From Desmodesmus armatus (lineage: Eukaryota > Chlorophyta > Chlorophyceae > Sphaeropleales > Scenedesmaceae): a stretch of DNA of 64,000 nucleotides. A program made the position numbers and the translations under genes. The notes under the pieces are model-generated. The model did no database searches and was not told the origin of the DNA. It saw only the letters and a list, made by a program, of their open reading frames with translations. Location of the stretch: NCBI GenBank assembly GCA_007449985.2, contig VIIQ02000117.1, forward strand, positions 10,001-74,000, read 5' to 3'. Below are positions 1-12,254 of this stretch, piece by piece; positions within the stretch are counted from its first letter, which is position 1; each line of letters starts with the position of its first letter.

Positions 1-445
1 GTGCTGTAACTCCGTCCTGAGACCCTTCTGAGGGTGTTTGTAACTTCCTAACCTCAAATCTCTTAGATAGAGTAGGGGGAAAGGAAGGTTGACACCCTAC
101 TGTATGGGTGCGCACTCAGCCTGCTGACCCACCTGCTGCACTTTACTATACAGTAGTACATCCCTGCCCCTGAAGTCCAGTGTCCTGAGTGCATGGCTCA
201 CACCCTCAGCAACTTTCGAACCTGACTTCATTAGTGCCCAGCTGCCCTTCCTGATTCACACCCCCCCCCCTCTTGTCACCCCCCCCCCCCCCCAAAAAAC
301 CCAACCCCACCTGCTGCACTGTGTTGTAGAGTACATCCCTGTCCCTGAACTCCAGTGTCCTGAGTGCATGGCTCACACCCTCAGCTAGGTCCAGCCAGGG
401 GGCAGCAAAGTCATAGGTGGGGTACACCCTGAAGCGAACACCTGC

Positions 446-508
<63 letters not shown>

Positions 509-2699
509 CCGCAACCACATGCATGACGTATCAAAGTTGCAAGTTGTCTCATATGCAGGGGGGTTGCAGTGTCACACTCCCACTCACCCCACAACCCTGT
601 GTTTGCAGCATTGATTCCAACCCCGGACTTTGCCGACCGCATGATTCCAGGCTAGCAACACGTCACTATGCGGCAATGCCTCAGCCCCCCCCCCCTCCCC
701 CCCAGCAGTCGGGCCCGCCTGGTGATCGTGTGCGTTTTGTGTGTGGTTCCAGCCGAGGGGCGTGCGGCTGTTTTGTGCCTGCATATGAAGACACCCTGCC
801 AAGCTGCCCCCCCCCCCTCCCCCTCCCCCCCCCCCCCCCCCCCCCCCCCCAACAAACGCCGTGGTGACGATATTTTGTGGTGAAAAAGATTGGGGCCAGC
901 AGCAACGAGAAGAACATCCACACGTGCACCTGTCTTGTAGTGTGGTTCATGTATGCCCCGCCAAGCCACATGGTCTCTGAGGGCTCCATTCTCTGACCAA
1001 GGGTCCAGCCTGAACCGCAGGCAGAACCGCTGCCCCAATCTCTGCACATCAACTTCACTCTACTGTACTGCCATAAGCAAACCCTGCATACAGCTGTACG
1101 ACAGCTGATCGACCTGATGTCATCATTAGCTGTGCAAGCAGACACCAGCTCTCCTCTTGCAACACCATTGGACTGAGCTACACCAAACGGTGCATACACA
1201 CCTGTCTTGTAGTGTGGTTCATCTATGCCCCGCCAAGCCACAGGGTCTCTGAGGGCTCCATTCTCTGACCCAGGGTCCAGCTTGAAGCGCAGGCAGAACA
1301 GCTGCCCCGCCTCACTGCCTGCCTGCATCTCTGACCAGGCGGCCAGGCTGTCGATTGGACTCCTGCTGCGCTGAGGGGAGGGCTGCTTTGCTAGCCGCTG
1401 CGCCCGCATCTGCAAACAGTGTGCAGGGATAACCCCGTGTTGTGATACATGAAATCATATCTGTTGATGACAGGTGCACGGTGCTGAACATGCCGCTGGT
1501 GTTGCACATATAAGAGACGCTGCGACCATTCTCAAACCTTCCTTGCAGCCACCCGCTACAGGTTCTGTGAAAGAGAGAAAGCAGCACTTGCAGGGCTGCA
1601 AGTTACAGTACAGTAACAGTAGTAATTGGGGACAGAGTCCCAACCTCGGCACTAGCCAGCGAGTCAAGGGCTGCAAGTTACACCAATTGATTGCTTGCAA
1701 GTGCTCACCTCCTCAGAGGGTGTGTCATCAGCATACAGGAAGCCCGCCTCGATGAGTCCAGTGGCTGTGGCCACCATGTCTGCAAAGTAGTCTGACGCGT
1801 ACGTGATGCGGTCAGGGTGTAGGTCCAGCAGGGGAAGGTCCTGCAGCAATATGGTTATGGCGCAGGACAACACAGCACGGCGCGGTACGACACGGTACAG
1901 CATGGTGTAAGAGCAGACACAAACAGGGACAAGGCACGCACGGCCCAGCAAGACACAGCACGGCAGGGCATGGCACACTCGTTCAACATGCAACAAGCAT
2001 ACATTATGACAGGAGTGGATTCCTGCATTCTATTGGCAGTCTGATGAAGACATGCCCTCCAAGACATGTGTCATGCTCTGCATGTGGTATGTCGCTGCTC
2101 CCTCTGCATGTCACGGCATCTCAACCTAGGTTGAGGCCTCATGCTAGCGATCAAGCTGGCAGCTTGCCCAACCTGCTGTGCTGCCGCCTGCTTGCCTTCA
2201 AGTATGCCTCCACATTCTGCCTGGAGCAGGTCTTGGGGTTGGTGTCATCAAAACGCAGGATCCACTTGCCCTAAGGAGCGTCCATACAAGCAGCAATCAG
2301 TCACGCAAGTGACATAAACAGTGGTACTGCTGCAGTGGGGCAGACCCATGAACGGTGCTGAGCATTATTACTCCTTGACCACAATTGCTTACAGTACACT
2401 GCCTCTCATCACACCTCTGTGATTTGTGTACTGCACAAATCACTAGGAGGTGTGGGTCACCCACCATTTGCTGTTGCTACGTGCACTGTCCACAACACCA
2501 AAGCTGCAACACCAAGTCATTGCTGCTGAATTGCAGGGATAAGTGTTTGAAGGTGTTTCATATTCACCTGGAACTGTGTAGCGATGTACTGGTTCATCAA
2601 GCTGGCCTTGCAGTGCCCAAGGTCGAGCATCCAAGAGGGCTCAGGTGGGAAACGAGTCACCACCTTGCCCACCGCTGCATTGGGCAGGCTGATCGGCAT
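1..2699 (-). CDS. glutamyl-tRNA synthetase-like protein, 5' part (partial, runs off left edge)
   Basis: Class I aminoacyl-tRNA synthetase of the eukaryotic/archaeal GluRS type, which charges tRNA(Glu) with glutamate. Exons in transcript order: 2699-2568 (VVTRFPPEPS, then the HIGH region), 2270-2196 (WILRFDDTNP), 1840-1709 (DRITYASDYF...LYADDTPSEE), 1409-1202 (GALRDPVAWRG...EPHYKTG) and 441-311 (VYPTYDFAAPW...EGVSHALRT). Intron phases agree throughout, and the block order is that of cytosolic GluRS. The ATG at 2699 is only a possible start: the usual N-terminal extension is not seen, and a GTAGCAG acceptor lies just before it. The HIGH motif reads DLGH and the preceding SG is SW, so catalysis is doubtful. 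The KMSKS half lies outside the window. Intron 2270/1840 has a GC donor. Copies of two exons follow the originals (separate entries). It could be a diverging paralogue or a pseudogene. Confidence 0.8.
132..212 (-). repeat. second copy of the 3' half of the GluRS exon at 311-441
   Basis: Positions 132-212 repeat 309-389. The copy encodes EGVSHALRT then a diverged LDFRGRDVLLYSKVQQ, in frame, followed by a gtgggt donor. The 5' part of the exon (VYPTYDFAAPW) and its acceptor are lost, so this looks like a decayed copy. Confidence 0.7.
446..508. repeat. (CAG)n / (CTG)n microsatellite, about 20 units
   Basis: An uninterrupted CAG run on the + strand. On the coding (-) strand it is a CTG/TGC run lying directly against the 3' splice site (..tgctgctgtgcag, then exon 441-311), so it occupies the position of the polypyrimidine tract of a GluRS intron. 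Read as protein it would give poly-Cys, poly-Ala or poly-Gln, none of which belongs to GluRS. Confidence 0.9.
947..1046 (-). repeat. second copy of the GluRS exon at 1202-1409
   Basis: The stretch at about 947-1046 repeats 1202-1310 almost base for base. It still encodes an uninterrupted RLDPWSENGALRDHVAWRG-type segment, has a tgtgcag acceptor before it and a gtgcac donor after it, and keeps the same entry phase (0) and exit phase (1) as the original exon. The first 29 or so codons of the original exon are missing. It could be an alternative (mutually exclusive) exon or a remnant. Confidence 0.75.
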
Positions 2700-3241
2700 G
2701 CTGCTACACTACTTGATTGTGTGCCTCGTTCGGAAGGACTTTGATCGGGTAGGCTCGTGCACGAAGTCTCAACTGGTTGAATCAGACAACAGTACTGACC
2801 TAGAGTTTGGACAGGGCCATTGAAGTGGCCAGATACGTTTCCATGATAATTTTTGAGCACAAAACAAACATCATTTACATCACAAGCACGACCCAGCTGC
2901 AACTGCAACTCCTAGGGAGGTGCCGTAAACCTGCTCATCAGCCATCCCTGTCTGTCGGTCTGAGCGGCTCGTCAACATACTTTTACGCGTTTACAAGAGT
3001 GTCGAGGGCCTTCCGAAACCCTTACGTTATCTCCAACCAGCTGAATCACCCCGGGCTCCACAAAGCTTTTCCTCCCAGCTCAGCCAAACACCAGGTGTGC
3101 CGGTTTGTGTATGCTGTCTAAAAACGTTTCCTTGCCTTGATCACGTAGCTCCCGACGCCCAAGGAGCAGACAGTACATACATACCGATATCCGCTCCCGT
3201 CAGCTGCTGACGAAGCCCATTTTGCCTTATCACTGCTGCAG
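2700..3241. promoter_or_regulatory. region between the divergent GluRS-like gene and the 80-aa gene
   Basis: About 540 bases between the first recognisable GluRS exon (-) and the first coding exon of the small orphan gene (+). It probably holds the 5' ends of both transcripts. An intron ending ctgctgcag at 3241 implies a non-coding first exon for the + gene, perhaps ending near the CCAG at about 3092. No conserved coding sequence was seen. Confidence 0.4.
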
Positions 3242-3245
3242 CGAG

Positions 3246-4050
3246 ATGGAGCCCAGCAAGCCCATGGAGATCGCCAACCAGCTGCGCCGGGGCAGCCTGG
3301 ACTCTAACATGGGCAGGAGGTGCGCATGCAGTCCCTTGCAATCTTCCACCATGCTGCATGCTGACTGTTAGGGCAACAGCTGCTGTTTGGCAAGCAGGGT
3401 TTGCCTGCAGTCAGCATCAAAAGGTTTCAGATCAAGTCACTCGCCAGCATCTGAAGATCGTCCCAGCCCTTCAACCCTGCTGCTGGCATGTTGCAAGCAG
3501 AATTGGGAGCCCCTCAGATCGTGCTGGTAGCTTGGGCATCTGCCCAATGGGCCCGCCTTTACGTTTGCTGTGACCCTTCTTGCAGGGACAGCATGGAGAG
3601 CGGCTCTACCATGCAGGGCAGCAGGCCTTCTTCCTTCGACGGTGGCAAGTAAGTGGCGCTTGATTGGGCGGGCCAGGGGTGGTTCCCATGCACTGCAGCT
3701 TCAAACTGACGCTTCGACGGAGAAAACCATAGCATGCAGGTCACATCCAGCAGGAGGGTTACTCTGTGCACTGCGCACACTGGGAACTAGGAACTGGGAG
3801 GCTAGGGACTATCTGGATGCCAATGCAGTCACAGGGCTGACAAGATCCCTCTGCTGCCACAGGAGCAGCGATGGTAGTGGTCATGTACCATGCCCTATGG
3901 CTGACTCTTGAGTGTGATGCCGCCGCTGCTGCTGCTCTGCGCAGGTCTGTGGATGATGCCCGCCTTCAGTTCCTCAAGGCCAACAGGGCAGGCATGATGA
4001 AGAAGGTGTGGGAGCCCCAGGACACAACCACAGCCTTCTGGAGCGCCTGA
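3246..4050 (+). CDS. small orphan protein (80 aa), three coding exons
   Basis: Exons 3246-3319, 3586-3648 and 3945-4050 join with matching phase (2, 2) into an 80-residue protein that ends in TGA. Donors gtgcgc and gtaagt and acceptors ttgcag and gcgcag are all good. The protein is hydrophilic: an N-terminal MEPSKPMEIANQLRRGSL, a Ser/Gly/Met-rich middle with RRDSMES and RPSSFDGG (phosphorylation-like sites), and a conserved-looking basic end with LQFLKANRAGMMKKVWEP and a terminal TTAFWSA. There is no signal peptide or membrane segment. The consistent splicing is the main argument that it is real; I do not recognise a family. The ATG at 3246 is the first in the exon after an acceptor at 3241. 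Confidence 0.65.
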
Positions 4051-6590
4051 GCCACCAACCCTGGCCAAATCCAGATCATAGCAGCGGTTGGCTGCAGCAG
4101 CTACTAGCATAGTATGTTTGCAATGCCCGGGGGATATGTACTGCTTCTTGCGCAAGTCACTGGCGTGCTTTGGAGCAGGAGCCAACTAAGCAAAGCTGAC
4201 TGTATCATGACGGAGCCAGGGGCTCTCAGGATGCAAGCCATGCACGACCAAGGCAGACAGCTTGGTGGAAGCAGCTGCAGCAATATATGAAGCGGGCTGT
4301 GGAACTGCAAGCAGTTGAATCTGCAGCAGTGATTTTGGTGTGATGTGTATCTGGTGTCCTACGTCAGACAGCTGCAACCCCATATTGAAGCTGCAGAGTG
4401 CAGCGCAGAGTGCGTTGATTGCCAGGTGCCGGCTTATCAGCTGCTTGCTGTACCCCAGTTCCCAAGCCATGTCGCTACCTGCAGCATTTTGTGGATTTGT
4501 TGTATTGTGTCTTGCAAGACCTGCCGTCTGGTGTGGTGTGATGCTGTGTGTACTACACTTTGGGGCTCTACTGTATTATATTTACTGCTGTGCATGCCAT
4601 CACATCCTCCACACACAGTTGGCATGTTCTCAGCAGCACTTTGGTGCAGACTACATGTGCCACATGCAGCAGGTGACCTGCTGTTGTCATGCCAATCTTA
4701 TTGCACCCAGGATGGGTCGTACCTTTGCCTGCCTTGCATGTTCCATGTATTGTAATTGTACATTGGCATGTAGAGGGCTGGGAGTGTTGCGTGTTAGATG
4801 ATGGGGTGCCGCAGCTGCAGGGTCAGCACATACTAGCACACAGTTGTACACTGACACTGGGCTTGTCGGAGGAAAATGTTTTTTTGCAGTGTATTCTGCA
4901 GTGTGATACTGTTGATTGTGTATGGACCCCAAATCCTGTCTGAACAAAGAGTGTGGTGTCCATGTACATGGTGGGCACTACATGTGAAGCACTGGCCTGC
5001 TGCTGCTAGGCAAACAAGTGTTCAGTCAACTGGCTCTGCTGGGACATTTTGCAAAATTTGCACCAATTGGTGCCATGGTAGCAGCCAACGGCTTCCCCTG
5101 CAGTCTGCAAGTAGTGGCAGCCACATATGTACACTTGCCACAGCAGCAAGCTCTGTACTTTCAGTCTGATCTTACGTGCTCAACACAAACCATTTGTGTG
5201 AGCCAAGGCTGGCTACTGACATGTCAACATGCATGTGTGCCGTCTGCCAGGACAGCATCAGCACATAGGCTACTATCTGGTGTAGGTGGTGCAAACCACT
5301 GACGGGGATCGGGGTTTTTCCCCACCTTAGTGTTTCAACCGGTTCAACCCTGGCAGGCAATGCCATTGATGTGTGGCGAATGTGTCTGTGTGTAACATTT
5401 TCTTCCCCAACATATGCATAGGGACTGCGTGCACCCTGGCCCGTGGTGGTGGGACAGGGCCATGCAAGACAGGCAGCACTTGCAATTCATGTTGTTGCAC
5501 ATTGTTCAAAGCCACGAACCTACAGCCACTCGTGCCAGCAAAATCTGGGCAGCACTGCAGTGCAAGTGCTCACCCCCCCCCCCCCCACAGGTGTGGTCCG
5601 GTCCAAGGCAAAAATTTGGCAGGCACATGCCGATGTGTTTTTACGCTTTATTTAATACCTATATACTAGCAATATCATGTTTTGAGGGCCAAACGGCTTC
5701 CATGGCTTCATCTACTGACCCCCCCATGAGCACTGTGCTGACTGTGTGCTGCGTGCTGGGTGGGTCCAGTGGGAGAGCTGCCGGACACCTGCAGCGCTGC
5801 TGACGCATGCGTGATATCTTTTCATATCTGGGATATCTTTAAAGCCCTTAAGAAAGCGTGCAGACACAGCAGCTGCGAGTGAGACGTCAAGATCATGATC
5901 AGGTCCTTTCTCCCAGCAGAGCAAAAACGCGCTGGCCTTTCCTTCCGGAACATCTACGTATATATTCAACGAACATTGTTGTAGAGCGTTTCGCCTGGCC
6001 AAGCTTCCTAGACACAGCCAGCCAACGAAATTCACCCATCATCTCACCAAATTCAGGACTAATTGCAGCAGAGCAGCTCAAATGTCTTGTAACGATTTGA
6101 CATAAAAGATCAATATGTTGTCAATATGATCCCTTGTTTTTACGGGTGGCCAAGGCGTGTGCTGCACGCCAGACACATGGGCACAGTCCAACCCTGGTCC
6201 CAGAAGGCAGTTGTGGGGGGGGGGGGGGGGTGCAAGTGCTGCTGTAACACTAGCAAACCTGGCGCATGAGCAATGTTACTGCATCCCTGGCATGTACTAC
6301 ATGTGTGTTCCAAGCAGCCGCACAGCAGCCGCATGTATGCACCTTGCTTGTCTCCACAGCTGGTCATCTACGGTAAGGGTTGCTGCTATCGGAAGTCGCG
6401 TGGAGTCGATTGACGCAACTTCGTCATGAATTCTGGGAATACTCTCTACGTGGTCTAGGGGTGCTCTTGGAGGTGCTTGCTGCGGTGGTACCACCGATGC
6501 TGCGCTGCTGAGGAATACACTGTACACTGCATGCCGTGAAGTGCTCATCGCCCACCGCTCGGTATCGACTCCTTGAAAACCTTTTTCCTC
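4051..6590. other. intergenic / 3' UTR region, no gene seen
   Basis: About 2.5 kb without a convincing reading frame. A TGTAA motif at 4751-4755 could serve the 80-aa gene if its 3' UTR is about 0.7 kb. Poly-C (about 5575-5586) and poly-G (about 6214-6230) runs are present. Confidence 0.5.
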
Positions 6591-6591
6591 T

Positions 6592-6600
6592 TGTATAAAT
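6592..6600 (+). promoter_or_regulatory. TATA-like box of the collagen-like gene
   Basis: TGTATAAAT lies about 235 bases before the start codon at 6829, the only good TATA match just upstream, and implies a 5' UTR of roughly 200 bases. Inferred from position and consensus only. Confidence 0.4.
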
Positions 6601-6828
6601 CCGTGTTTGTCCCGCTTTTGGTTAGCACTTGGAGGGGCCGATGTGCACTAGCCCTTGGACGAGCCGACGAGATGTTGTAGCGGCATCGTCGCCGCAGCGT
6701 GATCCCTCAACAGTTTCGCAATGTATCGAACCCATAAAAGCACATCAACCACGTCGTATTTCTGCTGTCCTTCCTACACAACTGCACCGCAAACATCCAT
6801 CAACCTCAGACAACAGTGGGTTGGAAAC

Positions 6829-9623
<2,795 letters not shown>

Positions 9624-12254
9624 TTGGTGGCAGCACACCAGCTTGTGGCGGTGTATTGTAGTTGCTGCAGTCACATACATACGATTGTTCCGTAACACAC
9701 GTGATCTGGCTTTCATATACGTTGCATCATATCAATATGAATCATGTCGTGCAATCAGTGTGGATATGGTTGACCCTGCACGTACATTGCTTTTATGGTG
9801 CCTGCGTGAGCACCTGTCAGGGTCACCAGTGTGAGGGTGATGGCGTCTGCGTGAGCACTTGTCAAGTTGACCAATGTGAGAATGTCTTAGTGTGTCAACT
9901 CTGGCAATGCTTTTAGTCATGCTGAGGCATCCCAGATGCCTTCTTGTGTGTATTTCATTGTAATCACTGTTGCAACCAGTTGGTGCAAGCTGTGAATCGA
10001 CCGTCGATACGCCTGGTGACCAGGCATAGCCTGCTGCTGAGCTGACTAGGCTATTTGGTGACCTGCCCGGAAGTAAGGATGCTAGCTCAGCACCTGAGCA
10101 CACTGTAGTATATAGCTGCAAAATGTGATGTGCCACCATTTTTCAAAAGAGCAAGGTACAAAACCTTAAGCGAGCGCCTGAGTTGAGAGTCACACTCCAA
10201 GTGTAAAGTTTACAGAGTCTGTGATCATGCAGAGACCTCCCCTCTATGCAGCTTCGTGTGCAGCATGCAATCTGCACTGGCCATGATGCCAAATTCTGGC
10301 AAGAATTTGTTACCAGCACTCCACAGAACCCCAGCTGCCTTAAGCTTTCAGCCCTGAACAGCTTTGCCAACATGCTGCGCAGCCACGCAACGCGCGTGTG
10401 CTGGACAACATGCTATACAGTGCAAACTCGAGAGTTTGGGCCAGATTTCTCAGGAAAGCTTGACAGCTTTTCTGATATGTGCGTACAGCACAACTGTTTT
10501 CATGCTTGAAACCTCTTTGTCTGCCTACCGTCCGTCCTAGTACTGACTCAGTACTAGTGGCACTGTTCAGTGGGCGTGCAGCCTCGAACAAGCTTGTCAG
10601 CTCAGCTGAGTGCATGGAATGCATGCTGCCAGCTGAGTGCAGAACAGCTGTCATCCACACTAATGGATAGTACTATGATTGGCTCATTCACAAGCCACAA
10701 GGCCTGCGCCAGTATCCGCCAGAGCACTACACACACGTCGATTAAGTACCTCTGCCTGAATCTGCCTTTGTCGACGCGGGGCCAAACACAACCCAGGTGG
10801 CGGTTCCATGTACAATTGAATTCAAAGCCGACAATGATGTGGCTGCATATGCAGTATGGTGCTGATTGGTGGCAGCATTCCAGCTTGTGGCAGTGTTGTA
10901 TGAGTGCTGCACTCGCATGCTGGTGTTGGTGTTTCCTTAATTCATGTGATCTGGCTTTTTGAACCATTGCATCCCAGACATCAGCATCATGTGATTGTGA
11001 TTCTTCCGGTGCATTAGTTGTAGTACTGTTCATTGGGTCGGCCCTGGATATGTGTTGCTTTGATGGCATTCTGTGAGAGTGCCAGCCAGCCTGCAGGTGA
11101 TCACCATGACCAGGAGAATGCGGATGTTCAGGTTGCCGAACGTGTGGACGTGTTGATCATGCTGGGGCAGCCCAATGCCTTGACAGTTGTGTGTACGCCA
11201 TTGTAATAGGTATGGGTGCAAGCTGTGCAAAGACCTTGTACGTGTATGGCCTGCATCACAGCTGACCAGACAGTTGGCTGAACCTTCCAGTACAAAAGGC
11301 TGCCAAATCAGCAGTGGTTTCATGACCTATCTGCAGAAACAGAGTCCTTGTACATTCCACCTCTTCTGAAAAGGGAAAAAAACACTTCAAGCACATGCAA
11401 ATGCATTAATTGTGCCACAATGGAAAGTTTCCATAAATCTAGAATAAATGGTCCCTTCATGCAGTTGGCATGCAGCGTCCAAACCGCACTGGCCACAATG
11501 CCAGTTGTGGCATGTACGTGCAAACGAGTACCCAGTTAACTTGTATATACCTGGCTCTTTTGGGTCGTTGACGGGGACCCAGTCAAGGACCCCAAGCAGC
11601 CTTGGAATCTAATCAAATCAATTCAAAGTTACACCTGTAGCTATGAAACTCAAGAGCTCATGCCAGCCATTCACTGATATCACTTGGAAGCTCGCTAACA
11701 CTGCAGAAAACCTCAAGCAGCTCCCTTGGTGCCCCTTCGGCCGAATCCACACAAAGTTACATGAGTGCATGTACCCTGCGCAGGCTTGCGCTGCAGGTCT
11801 TGTCACTTGGGGCGGGGGGGGGGACCTGGTGCTTGTTGTGGCTGAGGACGGCAGGGATATGAAGCGCCCACCTGGACTCCTGGTGGCACCAGGACTCAAA
11901 TCCCAACAAGCTTGCGCTGATAGCGTTCAATCCTCCTGACAGGGGGATCCCCATGTGTGGATGGGTGAGGAGCAATTGGGCTTCTTGGGCTGCATTCCAA
12001 TGCTGCAGGCTGCCTGACAGTGTGCGGCTGCCGCGCTCCCGTCAACTAGGGCATGGGCTGTATAGAGAAGCTGGTTGCAGACGCTGACCACACACACTAT
12101 GGCACTCGTATCCCAGAAGGACAGTTCCGAGTGTGCATGAGTAGTACATTTACTCCCTGCTGACACATACTATGTGTCAATGATCGACAACCCCGGCACC
12201 ATCCAAACAAAATGGCACGCCATGCCATGGCTGGCTGGCAGCTGGGACACTTAC
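9624..12254. other. intergenic region between collagen-like gene and GT gene
   Basis: Apart from the duplicated 3' end of the collagen-like gene and a segment at about 12010-12120 that is repeated in inverted orientation at 15525-15640, I see no coding sequence. The 12010-12120 part could be a further exon of the GT gene on the - strand (frame ..VCVVSVCNQLLYTAHAL..), but no in-phase acceptor was found. Confidence 0.45.
10749..11250 (+). pseudogene. decayed duplicate of the last collagen-gene exon and its 3' UTR
   Basis: 10749-10862 repeats the 3' two-thirds of the last exon (from 9508). The frame is still open and ends with a stop at the same place (PESAFVDAG ... NDVAAYAVWC). The similarity continues through the 3' UTR, including the region before the TGTAA (copy: cattgtaatagg at about 11205). 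The CPAG part and a splice acceptor are missing. Further scattered similarity (10246-10300 and 11459-11520) suggests that the duplicated unit was about 1.2 kb. Confidence 0.75.

Noticed and set aside
206..642. Poly-Cys, poly-Ala or poly-Gln proteins across the CAG repeat
   Set aside because: They are frame readings of an intronic microsatellite; the real coding frame starts only after the splice acceptor at 441.
807..850. Poly-C tract as a coding or regulatory element
   Set aside because: Intronic homopolymer; many similar runs occur in the window. Length may also be unreliable in the assembly.
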